Source: Fodinibacter sp963730365
GTDB lineage: Bacteria; Actinomycetota; Actinomycetes; Actinomycetales; Dermatophilaceae
Assembly (NCBI GenBank): GCA_963730365.1
Contig: CAVSRM010000015.1
Span: 168,216 to 232,215, forward strand
DNA: 64,000 nucleotides
Reading direction: 5' to 3'
Made by a program: the position numbers and the translations under genes. A model generated the notes under the pieces. The model was given only the letters and a program-made list of their open reading frames with translations, did no database searches and was not told where the DNA came from. Position 1 is the first letter of the stretch, and each line of letters begins with the position of its first letter. Shown here piece after piece: positions 1 to 9,065 of the stretch.

Positions 1-1
1 G

Positions 2-946
2 GACGCGATGGGCGTCGATGCCGTCGTGGCCGACGAGCTGACCTCCCTCCCGGGTGCCGAGGAGGTCACCGCACTGGCAGTGCTGGCCCACCAGGCGGAG
101 CAGGACCGCTGGGACCTCGTCGTCGTCGACTGCGCCCCCACGGCCGAGACCCTTCGGCTGCTCGCCCTTCCGGAGGTGCTCGGGTGGCACCTCGACCGCC
201 TGCTCCCGGCCCAGCGCAAGCTCCTCACGGTGCTCCGGCCGGCTGCCTCCGCGGCCACCGGCGTCCCCGCTCCCGGCCCCGAGGTGGTGCTCGTGCTGCG
301 GGCCTGGCGCGACCTCATGGTCGAGATCCGCTCGCTGCTCACCTCGCCGCGCGCCAGCGTGCGGATCGTCCTCACTCCCGAACGCGTCGTGATCGCCGAG
401 AGCCGGCGGGTGCTCACCTCGCTCTCCCTCCACGGGTACGCCGTGGATGCCGTGGTCGTCAACCGGCTGATCCCACCGGTGAGCGAGGGCGACAGCGACG
501 GGTGGCGCTCCGCCTGGGCTGCCGCGCAGGAGAGCGGCGTCGCCATGGTCCAGGAGTCCTTCCACGGCATCCCGCTCATGAGGGTTCCCTACCTCGCCGG
601 CGAACCCATCGGCCCTGACGCGCTGGCCGACCTCGCGGAGGCCACGCTCGCCGCGCCCGGGGCGGTGCCGGCAGACCTCGTGTCCGACGTCGACGTGCCT
701 CGTATGGACGTCGCCGCCGAGGGCGAGCGCTTCGTGCTGACCCTGCCTCTCCCGCTCGTGTCGGCCGGAGAGGTGGCCGTGTCCCGACGGGAGGACGACC
801 TCGTGCTCGAGGTGGGCGGACAACGGCGGGTCGTCACCCTGCCCTCGGTCCTGCGCCGGTGCACCGTCGTCGATGCGGCGGTCGGGCGGGGCGAGCTGCG
901 GGTGCGCTTCGAGCGCGACGAGGAGCTGTGGGCCAGTGGACGCTGA
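2..946 (+). CDS. ArsA-family ATPase, 5' end outside window
   Basis: The reading frame is open from the window edge, so the N-terminus with the P-loop is missing. The visible part has the ArsA/GET3-type signature VVDCAPTAETLRLL (family form DTAPTGHTLRLL), followed by the helical substrate-side region. The last ~80 residues form a beta-rich segment like the HSP20-like domain found at the end of actinobacterial ArsA paralogues. These proteins are soluble deviant-Walker ATPases. Their role in actinobacteria is poorly defined, and no arsenite pump gene is visible nearby, so arsenic export should not be assumed. The stop overlaps the start of the next gene, so the two are probably translationally coupled. 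Confidence 0.85.
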   Translation, partial: DAMGVDAVVADELTSLPGAEEVTALAVLAHQAEQDRWDLVVVDCAPTAETLRLLALPEVLGWHLDRLLPAQRKLLTVLRPAASAATGVPAPGPEVVLVLRAWRDLMVEIRSLLTSPRASVRIVLTPERVVIAESRRVLTSLSLHGYAVDAVVVNRLIPPVSEGDSDGWRSAWAAAQESGVAMVQESFHGIPLMRVPYLAGEPIGPDALADLAEATLAAPGAVPADLVSDVDVPRMDVAAEGERFVLTLPLPLVSAGEVAVSRREDDLVLEVGGQRRVVTLPSVLRRCTVVDAAVGRGELRVRFERDEELWASGR

Positions 947-1409
947 CCAGTGGGACGAGCAGGTGGGCTCCGTCGCCGACGAGGCAGCCCGGCTGTTGGA
1001 GAGCCTGCGCCGCGCGGCGCGCGAGGCGGTGCCACCCGAGGGCGCTGCACCCGCCGGGGCCGAGCGGGAGCCGCACGGGCGTGCGCAGCCGGACGAGGCG
1101 AGCGCCGGCGCCACGCCGGGGGTCGAGCACGACCCGTTCTGCCAGTGGTGTCCGCTGTGCCGGTCCGCGGCGGTGGTGCGGTCCCTGAGTCCGGAGACGC
1201 TGGCTCGGTTGGCCGACCTGGCCGCGGTCGCGGCCAGCGTCCTGGCGGACCTCGCTGCCGGTCGCGAGCACCCGGCTCAGCAGGACCACCCCGACCGGGG
1301 CGACGGGTCCGGCCGGCCGCCGCCGCGCAACAGGCCTGCCTCCCCGCCGGCAGCACGACCGGTCCCGGTCGTCGACATCGAGGTGTCCGAGGAGGCCCCA
1401 CATGGCTGA
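936..1409 (+). CDS. Hypothetical protein with CxxCxxC motif
   Basis: Unrecognised 157-aa protein. I chose the GTG at 936 because GAGGAG lies about ten bases upstream and the gene then overlaps the ArsA-like gene by 11 bp. The N-terminal half is acidic and Ala/Pro-rich. The centre carries a compact CQWCPLC motif followed by a predicted amphipathic or hydrophobic helix (about residues 85-110). The C-terminus is low-complexity Pro/Arg-rich. Small DUF5304-type proteins occupy the same position between ArsA-like and glucokinase genes in other actinobacteria, but I cannot confirm membership. The stop overlaps the glucokinase start by 8 bp. Confidence 0.7.
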   Translation: MDADQWDEQVGSVADEAARLLESLRRAAREAVPPEGAAPAGAEREPHGRAQPDEASAGATPGVEHDPFCQWCPLCRSAAVVRSLSPETLARLADLAAVAASVLADLAAGREHPAQQDHPDRGDGSGRPPPRNRPASPPAARPVPVVDIEVSEEAPHG

Positions 1410-2376
1410 ACCCGCGCTGTCCATCGGCATCGACATCGGTGGGACGAAGGTGGCAGGTGGTGTCGTCGACCAGTCCGGTCACGTCCTGCTGCGGACCCGG
1501 CGGGACACCCCGGACCGGTCCAGGAGCCCTCGAGTCGTCGAGGACCTCATCGTCTCGGTGATCGAGGAGCTCCGGGAGGCCGTCCCCGACGTCGGTGCGG
1601 TGGGCATCGGGGCCGCCGGCTTCGTGGCCGCCGACCACGCCACGGTCGTCTTCGCCCCGCACCTGTCCTGGCGCAACGAACCGCTGCGGGACGCCCTCGG
1701 TCGACGGGTCGACCTCCCCGTGTTCATCGACAACGACGCCCACGCGGCGGTGTGGGCCGAGTACCGCTACGGGGCCGGTCGTGGCGAGACCCACCTCATG
1801 CTCGTCAACCTCGGCACGGGCATAGGCGGTGGCATCGTCATCAACGGCAACGTCATCCGGGGGAGGTTCGGCATCGCGGGGGAGTTCGGACACATGAGGG
1901 TGGTCCCGGACGGCAGCCGGTGCGAGTGCGGCAACCGCGGCTGCTGGGAGCAGTACGCCTCGGGCAACGCCCTGGTCCGTGAGGCACGGACCCTCATGAT
2001 GAACGGCAGCCCCGTGGTGTCGGACCTGTTCGACCGCGTCCAGGGCCGACCCGAGGACCTCACCGGCCCCCTCATCACGCAGGCTGCACGGGAGGGGGAC
2101 CCCCTCGCGGTCGAGCTGATCGGGGAGATCGGCCGCTGGCTCGGCACCGGCATGGCCGACCTCGCCGCGGCCTTCGACCCCGGCACGTTCGTCGTCGGCG
2201 GCGGGGTCAGCGCGGCCGGTGACCTGCTCCTCGACCCGGCGCGCGAGGCGTTCAGGCGCCAGCTCACCGGGCGCGGCTACCGGCCGGAGGCGCGCATCGT
2301 GGCCGCGGAGATGGGCAACGAGGCGGGCCTCGTCGGCGCCGCTGACCTCGCCCGTATCGACGCGTCGTCCGGTTGA
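1402..2376 (+). CDS. glk: ROK-family glucokinase
   Basis: Phosphorylates glucose to glucose-6-phosphate in the cytoplasm. The 324-aa protein has every ROK landmark: the phosphate loop GIDIGGTKVAGG at the N-terminus, DNDAHAAVWAE with the catalytic Asp, GTGIGGGIVINGNVIRG, the EFGHM sugar-contact segment, and the structural zinc motif CECGNRGCWEQYASG. The ATG at 1402 has GAGGAGG just upstream and overlaps the preceding gene, indicating coupled translation. In Streptomyces the orthologue GlkA also mediates glucose repression. That role here is inference. Confidence 0.93.
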   Translation: MAEPALSIGIDIGGTKVAGGVVDQSGHVLLRTRRDTPDRSRSPRVVEDLIVSVIEELREAVPDVGAVGIGAAGFVAADHATVVFAPHLSWRNEPLRDALGRRVDLPVFIDNDAHAAVWAEYRYGAGRGETHLMLVNLGTGIGGGIVINGNVIRGRFGIAGEFGHMRVVPDGSRCECGNRGCWEQYASGNALVREARTLMMNGSPVVSDLFDRVQGRPEDLTGPLITQAAREGDPLAVELIGEIGRWLGTGMADLAAAFDPGTFVVGGGVSAAGDLLLDPAREAFRRQLTGRGYRPEARIVAAEMGNEAGLVGAADLARIDASSG

Positions 2377-3065
2377 CCGACCCCGTGCGGCGGCTGCGGG
2401 TCGCTTCGTACAACACCCGGGACTTCCTCGACGACCACGATCTCGCGGCTCGCGTCGTGCAGGCGATCGACCCCGACGTGCTCTGCCTCCAGGAGGTCCC
2501 CCGACGGCTCCTGTCCGGGGTGCGGGTGGCGCGCTTCGCGCGGGCCTGCTCGATGTCCTGGCCCGGTGGGCACCGCGGGAGCGGGGGCACGACCATCCTC
2601 GTCTCGGAGCGGGTCCGCGCCGAGCGGGTCCACCACCACCGGCTCCCGGTGCGGTGGCCGGACCGGACGAGGGGGTATGCCGTGGCCGAGCTCGCCACGC
2701 AGGACGAGCGTCGAGTGGTGGTCGTGTCGGTGCACCTCGGTCTCCGGCCCGAGGAGCGTCTCTCCCACGTCGAGCGGATCCTCGAGGGTGTGGTCCGGGA
2801 CGGGAGGTGCCTCGTCGTCGCCGGCGACCTCAACGAGGACGAGAACGGGCCGGCGTTCGCGGCCCTGCTGGCGGGGGGTTCGCTGCGGCCGGTGTCACCC
2901 CGAGGGCCGACCTACCCGGCCCGCTCGCCTCGTCGTCGGCTCGACGTGGTGCTCGCCTCGCCAGACCTGCGGGTTCTTCCGCACCGCGAGGTGCTCGTGC
3001 CGGCAGCCGCGCTCGCCGCAGCGAGCGACCACCTGCCCACGTGGGTGGACCTCGCCGTCGGCTGA
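2373..3065 (+). CDS. Endonuclease/exonuclease/phosphatase-fold protein
   Basis: Metal-dependent hydrolase of the DNase I/exonuclease III/phosphatase superfamily, about 230 aa. Visible motifs are LCLQEV (metal-binding Glu), VVVVSVHLGL, the catalytic GDLNEDENG and the terminal ASDHLPTWVDL (Asp-His pair). Substrate cannot be read from sequence; members cut DNA or phosphodiesters of lipids and sugars. No signal peptide is visible. The proposed start is a TTG overlapping the glucokinase stop; a GTG at 2385 is an alternative that leaves the fold intact. It is the last gene of the run that starts before the window and ends against a convergent gene. Confidence 0.8.
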   Translation: MTDPVRRLRVASYNTRDFLDDHDLAARVVQAIDPDVLCLQEVPRRLLSGVRVARFARACSMSWPGGHRGSGGTTILVSERVRAERVHHHRLPVRWPDRTRGYAVAELATQDERRVVVVSVHLGLRPEERLSHVERILEGVVRDGRCLVVAGDLNEDENGPAFAALLAGGSLRPVSPRGPTYPARSPRRRLDVVLASPDLRVLPHREVLVPAAALAAASDHLPTWVDLAVG

Positions 3066-3081
3066 GCCGCCGTCGGTGGGG

Positions 3082-3720
3082 TCAGAGCCGTGCTCCGTCA
3101 TCGCCGCTCGTCGGGTCCCGGTGCCGGGGTTGGCGCAGCACGAGGAGGGTGAACCCGAGCACGGAGACGACGACCGCGGCGATGAACCACCTCGTGCTGT
3201 GGAACGGACGGGCCATGGCGACGTACAGGAGCATGAGCGGCCCGGCGACGAGCCCGAGGACCGCACCCCAGAAGTGCAGGTCCTCCTGGGGCGGCAGCCG
3301 CACGTCCGGTGGCTCGAAGTGCTCGTCGTCGGACGTCTCGGGCTCGGCGTCGGCCCCGGGGCGGGTCGTCGCGTCCCCCGTGGGGGTGGGCACCGGGGCT
3401 CGCCAGGCTGTGGGCGGCAGCACGGCATCCATCGGGGAGGGGTTGACCCACGACGGACGGGTCGGCTTCTCCTGGGGCGCAGCGGACGGGTCAGTTCCTT
3501 CGGGAGGCGCAGACGCGTCGGGAGTGGTCGGCTCGTCGGGCTCGGCGGTGGACTCGGCCTCGGCGGTGGGGTCGGACCGGTGGGGTTCCTCGGGCCGCGG
3601 GTCGGCGGCGTCCGTCAGGGGGTCCTGGGCCGAGGGCAGGGGCGAGTCCCAGCGGGAGATGATCGAGGCGAAGAGCTCGTCGACATCCCGCTCGTCCATG
3701 CCACCGGCACGATCGGTCAC
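3082..3720 (-). CDS. Hypothetical protein with two C-terminal TM helices
   Basis: Unrecognised 212-aa protein. I place the start at the GTG at 3720 because GAAGGAG lies 7-8 bases upstream; a longer in-frame extension lacks such a site. The N-terminal ~130 residues are acidic, Pro/Ser/Thr-rich and probably disordered, beginning with a conserved-looking DERDVDELFASIISRW segment. The C-terminus has two hydrophobic helices (AVLGLVAGPLMLLYVAM and FIAAVVVSVLGFTLLVL). It is transcribed divergently from plsC and convergently with the nuclease-fold gene. A membrane-anchored adaptor is possible but unsupported. Confidence 0.7.
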   Translation of the reverse strand: MTDRAGGMDERDVDELFASIISRWDSPLPSAQDPLTDAADPRPEEPHRSDPTAEAESTAEPDEPTTPDASAPPEGTDPSAAPQEKPTRPSWVNPSPMDAVLPPTAWRAPVPTPTGDATTRPGADAEPETSDDEHFEPPDVRLPPQEDLHFWGAVLGLVAGPLMLLYVAMARPFHSTRWFIAAVVVSVLGFTLLVLRQPRHRDPTSGDDGARL

Positions 3721-3800
3721 GAGGTGCTCCTTCGGAGGGGGCCTTGCCAGGATGATCTTCGCACGCGCGCCGACCGGGACGAGCGTGCGACCCTGTGCAC

Positions 3801-3806
3801 TAGAGT
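3801..3806 (+). promoter_or_regulatory. -10 element of plsC
   Basis: TAGAGT lies in the 115-bp divergent gap and would start a leader of roughly 25 nt containing GGAAGGG before the plsC GTG. No clear -35 is visible. Confidence 0.45.
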
Positions 3807-3835
3807 CGGCGCACACGCTCTGGAAGGGTGGTCGG

Positions 3836-4642
3836 GTGTTCTACTGGTTCTTGAAGACGGTGGTCCTGGGGCCGATCCTGCGACTGCTGTTCCGGCCGTG
3901 GGTCGAGGGATCGGAGCACATCCCGGAGGAGGGGGCCGCGATCTTCGCGAGCAACCACCTGTCCTTCTCGGACTCGATCTTCCTGCCCCTCGTCGTGCCG
4001 CGGCGGATGACGTTCCTCGCCAAGGCGGACTACTTCACCGGGGTGGGGCTGAAGGGCCGGATGACGGCCGCGTTCTTCAAGGGGGTCGGTCAGCTCCCCG
4101 TCGACCGTTCCGGCGGGCGCGCCAGCGAGGCAGCCCTGCGCTCGGGCATGAAGGTCCTCGGGAGGGGAGAGTTCCTGGGCCTGTACCCCGAGGGCACCCG
4201 CAGTCCGGACGGACGCCTGTACAAGGGCAAGACCGGGGTCGCGAGGATGGCGCTCGAGGCAGGCGTTCCCGTCATCCCCGTCGCAATGGTCGACACCGAC
4301 AAGGCCCAGCCGACGGGAACGAAGATCCCCAAGCTCATCCGGGTCGGTGTGCGCATCGGTGAGCCGCTGGACTTCGGCCGGTACGAGGGCATGTCCGGCG
4401 ACCGCTTCGTGCTCCGCTCTGTGACTGACGAGCTGATGTACGCCCTCATGGAGCTCTCCGGCCAGGAGTACGTCGACATGTACGCCGCGGCGATGAAGGA
4501 GCGCATCGCGCGCGACAAGAAGAACAAGGCCAAGGAGGTCGCAGAGGCGGCCCGACCCGGTCGAGCCGTGTCCGAGCTGGAGGAAGCCCTCGACGCCGAG
4601 GGGCTCGAGGACGACGACGGTCCCCGGCGGCGCGCGAGCTGA
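3836..4642 (+). CDS. plsC: 1-acyl-sn-glycerol-3-phosphate acyltransferase
   Basis: Transfers an acyl group to lysophosphatidic acid to make phosphatidic acid on the inner face of the membrane. The 268-aa protein has the catalytic NHLSFSD motif (HX4D) near residue 40, the glycerol-phosphate-binding YPEGTRSPDG, and VPVIPVAMV. An N-terminal hydrophobic stretch gives membrane association. The GTG at 3836 is chosen because the homologous region starts there and GGAAGGG lies upstream. The Lys/Glu-rich tail of about 50 residues is longer than in minimal PlsC. It lies 11 bp upstream of macS, as in Streptomyces, so all three genes may be cotranscribed. Confidence 0.9.
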   Translation: MFYWFLKTVVLGPILRLLFRPWVEGSEHIPEEGAAIFASNHLSFSDSIFLPLVVPRRMTFLAKADYFTGVGLKGRMTAAFFKGVGQLPVDRSGGRASEAALRSGMKVLGRGEFLGLYPEGTRSPDGRLYKGKTGVARMALEAGVPVIPVAMVDTDKAQPTGTKIPKLIRVGVRIGEPLDFGRYEGMSGDRFVLRSVTDELMYALMELSGQEYVDMYAAAMKERIARDKKNKAKEVAEAARPGRAVSELEEALDAEGLEDDDGPRRRAS

Positions 4643-4653
4643 TCGGTCCCGTC

Positions 4654-5832
4654 ATGGGAGTGCTGGGGCCGCGCTCGCCCCGAACCGGCAGGCGCGAGCC
4701 GGTCGTGGTGGAGTCCTTCCACCGCGGCCTCGACGTCTTCCGGCCGTTGGCGGTCGTCTACGCCGCCTGGCTCGCCTGGGACCGGCACGAGACGATGGTG
4801 CGGCCCTGGGTGGCAGCAGTCGTCCTTGGGGTGATGGCTGCCTGGTCGATCGGGTTGCTGGCCTATCGCCGGCGCACCGTGCGGATCATCGTCATCGAGG
4901 TCTCGATCTCGGTGCTCGGGATCCTCGCGACGATGCTCGCCGAGTCGCCCGAGGCGATCGCGGCCGGACAGTTCACCATCCCCACGATCTGGGTGGCGGG
5001 GTCGGTCGCGGGGGGCGCCGTGGTCGCGGGTGCCCGCGGCGGGTTGCTCGCCGCGGCGGTCATCGCCCTCGCCGACCTCGTGGAGGTCGGGCAGCCCACC
5101 CAGTCGACGATCCACAACATCGTGCTGCTCGTGCTGCTCGGGGGCCTCGTCGGCCTGGCGGTGGACCTGGCGCGCACGGGGTTGGAGCGCGAGGAGCAGG
5201 TGCTCCTCGAGCAGGAGCGGCTCCGCGAGCGGGAGCGGATCGCCCGTGTGGTCCACGACGGGGTCCTGCAGTCGCTGGCCTACATCCACCGCCGTGGCGC
5301 CGAGCTCGGGGGAGAGGCTGCGGAGCTGGCGGTGCTCGCGGCGGAACAGGAGCGCTCGCTGCGGCGGTTCGTCTCCGGCACGGGGGCTCCGGACCTCCCG
5401 GCGACCCCACCGGACCTGCGCGCCGAGGACGAGGTCGACCTGCGCCACCTGCTCACCGCCCGGGAGCGCCCGGGCGTCACCGTGGTGGTGCCGGCCGACG
5501 CCGTACCACTGGAGCGAGCCGTGGCGACCGAGGTCGACGCCGCGGTGGCGGCGGCGCTGGACAACGTCGACCGACACGCCGGCAGGGACGCCCGGGCGTG
5601 GGTCCTGCTCGAGGGCGACCCCTCGGGCATCGAGCTCACGATCCGCGACGACGGCCTCGGGGCCGACGTCTCCGACCTGCTGGGCGCCGCCGACTCCGGA
5701 CGGCTCGGCGTCAGCTCCTCGATCCGTGGTCGGGTCGAGGACCTGGGCGGCACGGCGACCTGGACCACCCGACCCGGAGGCGGCTGCGTCGTGCGGATCG
5801 CCATCCCCCGACCCCCCGCGGAGCGCCGATGA
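4654..5832 (+). CDS. macS: MacS-type sensor histidine kinase
   Basis: Membrane histidine kinase of the HisKA_3 (NarL-partner) class, 392 aa. The N-terminal ~165 residues hold about five or six membrane helices (DUF5931-like sensor region). A short coiled coil rich in Glu/Arg leads to the phospho-acceptor motif RIARVVHDGVLQSLAYI, and a GHKL ATPase domain with ALDNVDRHAG (N box) and DDGLGAD (G box) follows. The neighbour set (PlsC, response regulator, class II DAHP synthase) matches the Streptomyces coelicolor macRS locus, which affects morphological differentiation. The signal sensed and the role in this organism are unknown. Confidence 0.87.
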   Translation: MGVLGPRSPRTGRREPVVVESFHRGLDVFRPLAVVYAAWLAWDRHETMVRPWVAAVVLGVMAAWSIGLLAYRRRTVRIIVIEVSISVLGILATMLAESPEAIAAGQFTIPTIWVAGSVAGGAVVAGARGGLLAAAVIALADLVEVGQPTQSTIHNIVLLVLLGGLVGLAVDLARTGLEREEQVLLEQERLRERERIARVVHDGVLQSLAYIHRRGAELGGEAAELAVLAAEQERSLRRFVSGTGAPDLPATPPDLRAEDEVDLRHLLTARERPGVTVVVPADAVPLERAVATEVDAAVAAALDNVDRHAGRDARAWVLLEGDPSGIELTIRDDGLGADVSDLLGAADSGRLGVSSSIRGRVEDLGGTATWTTRPGGGCVVRIAIPRPPAERR

Positions 5833-6563
5833 CCGGGCAGCAGCCCACGAGACGCGACGGGCGGTCGGCTGACCGACCCGTCACGGTGCTCGTCGCCGAC
5901 GACCACCCGCTCTGGCTGTCGGCACTCGAACGAGACCTCGTCGCGCACGGACTCCAGGTCGTGGCAACGGCGAGTGACGGCCCCGCAACGGTCCGCCGGG
6001 CCCGTGCCACCCGCCCGGACGTCCTGGTGCTCGACCTCAACCTCCCCGGGATGCGCGGCGACGAGGTCTGCCGGGCGCTCGGGGACGTGCCCACCAGAGC
6101 GCTGATCCTCAGCGCCAGCGGCGAGCAGCGCGACGTGCTCGCGGCGATCAAGGCGGGGGCGACGGGCTACCTCGTGAAGTCGGCCTCGGCGGCGGAGATC
6201 GTCGATGCCGTACGGGCCACGGCCCGCGGTGAAGCCGTCTTCACGCCGGGGCTCGCGGGCTTGGTCCTCGGCGAGTTCCGGCGGATGGCCAGTGACCCCG
6301 CGGAGCCCTCGGAACCTGCGCAGGAGGCGGCGTCGCGGCCGATCCCCGAGCTCACCGAGCGCGAGACGGAGGTGCTCCGGCTCGTGGCGACCGGGATGTC
6401 GTACAAGGAGATCGCCAAGGAGCTGCACCTCTCGCACCGCACCGTGCAGAACCACGTCCAGAACACCCTCGGCAAGCTGCACCTGCACAACCGCGTCGAA
6501 CTCGTCAGGTTCGCCCTCTCCCACGGGCTCGAGGACGACCCGGTGAGCGGTTCGGCGGGCTGA
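5829..6563 (+). CDS. macR: MacR-type NarL/LuxR response regulator
   Basis: Cytoplasmic DNA-binding partner of the preceding kinase, 244 aa. The receiver domain shows the acidic pair VADDHPLW, the phospho-acceptor in DVLVLDLNLPG and the conserved Lys in GYLVKSA. A linker leads to a C-terminal LuxR-type HTH (ELTERETEVLRLVATG, then SHRTVQNHVQNTLGKL). The ATG at 5829 overlaps the kinase stop (ATGA), indicating translational coupling. No target operator is visible in the window. Confidence 0.9.
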   Translation: MTGQQPTRRDGRSADRPVTVLVADDHPLWLSALERDLVAHGLQVVATASDGPATVRRARATRPDVLVLDLNLPGMRGDEVCRALGDVPTRALILSASGEQRDVLAAIKAGATGYLVKSASAAEIVDAVRATARGEAVFTPGLAGLVLGEFRRMASDPAEPSEPAQEAASRPIPELTERETEVLRLVATGMSYKEIAKELHLSHRTVQNHVQNTLGKLHLHNRVELVRFALSHGLEDDPVSGSAG

Positions 6564-6603
6564 CCGGCATACGGGCCCGTCGGCGAACGGGTCGGGCGGC
6601 ACC

Positions 6604-6609
6604 TATCCT
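6604..6609 (+). promoter_or_regulatory. -10 element giving a leaderless aroG transcript
   Basis: TATCCT ends 6 nt before the GTG at 6616 and there is no Shine-Dalgarno, so transcription should start at or next to the start codon. Confidence 0.55.
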
Positions 6610-6615
6610 TGGCCC

Positions 6616-7968
6616 GTGAGCACGCCGACCGACACCGACCCCCTCCAGCGGCTCGCCGCGGGCGCTGACCTGCCTGCGGCCCAGCAGCCGGTCTGGCCCG
6701 ACCGCGCGGCGCTCGACGACGCGGTGGCGACCCTGGCGAGCTATCCACCCCTCGTGTTCGCGGGGGAGTGCGACGTGCTCAAGGACCGGATGGCCTCGGT
6801 GGCCCGGGGCGAGGCGTTCGTCCTGCAGGGCGGGGACTGCGCCGAGACCTTCGCGGCCGCCACGGCCGACAACATCCGGGACCGGGTCAAGACGATCCTG
6901 CAGATGGCCGCCGTCCTCACCTACGGCGCATCCGTTCCCGTCGTGAAGGTCGGCCGGATGGCGGGGCAGTACGCCAAGCCACGCAGCAGCGGCACCGAGA
7001 CCCGTGACGGCGTGACGCTCCCGGCCTTCCGCGGAGACATCGTCAACGACTTCGAGTTCACGCTCGACGCACGCACCCCGGACCCCCAGCGGCTGGTCCG
7101 CGCCTACCACGCGAGCAGCGCCACGCTCAACCTCGTGCGCGCCTTCACCACGGGCGGCTTCGCCGACCTGCGACACGTCCACGACTGGAACAAGGGCTTC
7201 GTCGCGAACGCCGCGAACGTCCGCTACGAGCGGCTCGCCAAGGACATCGACAAGGCGATGAAGTTCATGAATGCCTGTGGCGCCGACTTCGAGGCGATGC
7301 GCAGCACCGAGTTCTTCTCGGCACACGAGGCCCTCGTGCTCGACTACGAACGGCCGATGACCCGGGTCGACTCGCGCACCGGTGAGCTCTACGACACCTC
7401 GGGCCACTTCGTCTGGGTGGGCGAGCGCACCCGCGACCTCGACGGAGCACACATCGACTTCGTGTCGACCGTGCGCAACCCGGTGGGAGTCAAGGTCTCG
7501 GCGAGCGCCGACACCGACGACCTGCTGCGCATCATCGACCGGGTCGACCCCGACCGGGAGCCGGGACGCCTCACCTTCATCACGCGGATGGGGGCGGGAC
7601 GCGTGCGCGAGGCACTGCCCCACATCGTGGAGAAGGTCACCGCGTCCGGGGCCACGGTCTCGTGGGTGTGCGACCCCATGCACGGCAACACCTATGAGTC
7701 CGCCTCGGGCTACAAGACCCGCGACTTCGAGGACGTCGTCGAGGAGGTGCGCGGCTTCTTCGAGGTCCACCAGGGGCTCGGCACGGTGCCGGGAGGCATC
7801 CACGTCGAGCTGACCGGCAACGACGTCACCGAGTGCATCGGAGGCTCGGAGAAGATCCTCGACGCCGACCTCAGCCAGCGCTACGAGTCGGTGTGCGACC
7901 CCCGGCTGAACCACCAGCAGAGCCTCGAGCTGGCGTTCCTCGTGGCCGAGATGCTCAACCAGGACTGA
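6616..7968 (+). CDS. aroG: Class II 3-deoxy-7-phosphoheptulonate synthase
   Basis: Condenses phosphoenolpyruvate and erythrose-4-phosphate to DAHP, the first step of the shikimate pathway. The 450-aa length and motifs are those of the plant-type class II family used by actinobacteria: LQGGDCAETF (metal-binding Cys), DPMHGNT (His), ELTGNDVTECIGG (Glu) and the C-terminal CDPRLNHQQ (Asp). The GTG at 6616 lies 6 nt after a -10 hexamer. In M. tuberculosis the orthologue lies near pknL and Rv2175c, relatives of which also occur downstream here. Confidence 0.95.
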   Translation: MSTPTDTDPLQRLAAGADLPAAQQPVWPDRAALDDAVATLASYPPLVFAGECDVLKDRMASVARGEAFVLQGGDCAETFAAATADNIRDRVKTILQMAAVLTYGASVPVVKVGRMAGQYAKPRSSGTETRDGVTLPAFRGDIVNDFEFTLDARTPDPQRLVRAYHASSATLNLVRAFTTGGFADLRHVHDWNKGFVANAANVRYERLAKDIDKAMKFMNACGADFEAMRSTEFFSAHEALVLDYERPMTRVDSRTGELYDTSGHFVWVGERTRDLDGAHIDFVSTVRNPVGVKVSASADTDDLLRIIDRVDPDREPGRLTFITRMGAGRVREALPHIVEKVTASGATVSWVCDPMHGNTYESASGYKTRDFEDVVEEVRGFFEVHQGLGTVPGGIHVELTGNDVTECIGGSEKILDADLSQRYESVCDPRLNHQQSLELAFLVAEMLNQD

Positions 7969-7976
7969 AGACCGGC

Positions 7977-9056
7977 ATGAGCGGGTATGCCGCCGACCTC
8001 CTCTCGGACACCCTCACCCGGCCCACCCCGGCGATGCGCGAGGCCATGGCGTGGGCCGACGTCGGTGACGACGTGTTCGGCGAGGACCCCACGGTTCGTC
8101 TGCTCGAGCAGCGGGTCGCCGAGCTGCTCGGCCACGAGGCCGGGTTGTTCAGCCCAACCGGTTCCCTGGCGAACCAGCTCGGGGTGCGCCTGCACGTCTC
8201 ACCGGGGCAGGAGCTGGTGGCCGACTCCCTGGCGCACGTGCTCCGCGCCGAGCTCGGGGCCGCCGCGGCGTTCTCCGGGATCACGAGCCGGTCCTGGCCG
8301 GCCGAGCGGGGTCTGCTCGACCCCGCGGGCCCGATGTCGCTCGTCACGACAGGCGTCGGTCCCTACCAGGTCGAGACCGCTCTCGTCGTCGTCGAGAACA
8401 CGCACAACTTCGGGGGTGGCACGGTGCAGCCCCTCGAGGCGATCCGTGCCGTGCGCGAGGCGACGCAGCCCCTCGGCGTCGCGATGCACCTCGACGGGGC
8501 CAGGCTGTGGAACGCCCACGTGGCCAGCGGTGTCCCGCTCTCGGCGTACGGGGGGCAGTTCGACACCGTCAGCGTCTGCCTCTCCAAGGGGCTCGGTGCT
8601 CCGATCGGGTCGTTGCTCGTCGGCTCCACGGACCGGATGGCCGAGGCGAGGGTGTGGCGCAAGCGCTACGGCGCGGGGATGCGGCAGGTCGGCATCCTGG
8701 CCGCGGCGGGCCTCTACGCGCTCGACCACCACGTCGGGCGGCTCGCCGACGACCACGCCAGGGCGCGGCGCTTCGCCGTGGCGTGCGCGGAGGCCGCACC
8801 GGGCGTCGTCGACCCCTCGACCGTGCAGACCAACATCGTCGTCCTCGACGTGGGGGCCACCGGCCTCTCGTCCGCGGACGCCGTCGCCGCGCTCCTCGAG
8901 CGCGGAGTGCGCACCTACGCGGTGGGGCCGGCCGCCGTGCGGGCCGTCTGGCACCTCGACGTCGACGACGCGGGGACGGACGTCGCGATCGACGCAGCGA
9001 GGGCCGTGCTGCGCGGGTCCGCCGCTGAGCGGTCGCGGGGGAGCGACACCGTCTAG
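7977..9056 (+). CDS. Low-specificity L-threonine aldolase family protein
   Basis: PLP-dependent fold-type I enzyme that cleaves L-threonine/allo-threonine to glycine and acetaldehyde; family members accept other beta-hydroxy amino acids. The 359-aa protein begins with the family-typical SDTLTRPTPAMREAMAWA and GDDVFGEDPTV, carries HLDGARLWNA (PLP-contacting Asp) and the Schiff-base lysine in SVCLSKGLGAPIGS. The ATG at 7977 is eight bases after the aroG stop, so it is probably cotranscribed with aroG. Confidence 0.9.
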   Translation: MSGYAADLLSDTLTRPTPAMREAMAWADVGDDVFGEDPTVRLLEQRVAELLGHEAGLFSPTGSLANQLGVRLHVSPGQELVADSLAHVLRAELGAAAAFSGITSRSWPAERGLLDPAGPMSLVTTGVGPYQVETALVVVENTHNFGGGTVQPLEAIRAVREATQPLGVAMHLDGARLWNAHVASGVPLSAYGGQFDTVSVCLSKGLGAPIGSLLVGSTDRMAEARVWRKRYGAGMRQVGILAAAGLYALDHHVGRLADDHARARRFAVACAEAAPGVVDPSTVQTNIVVLDVGATGLSSADAVAALLERGVRTYAVGPAAVRAVWHLDVDDAGTDVAIDAARAVLRGSAAERSRGSDTV

Positions 9057-9059
9057 GGT
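9054..9059 (+). promoter_or_regulatory. -10 element giving a leaderless dksA-like transcript
   Basis: TAGGGT overlaps the threonine aldolase stop and ends 6 nt before the ATG at 9066; no Shine-Dalgarno is present. Confidence 0.55.
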
Positions 9060-9065
9060 CAGCCC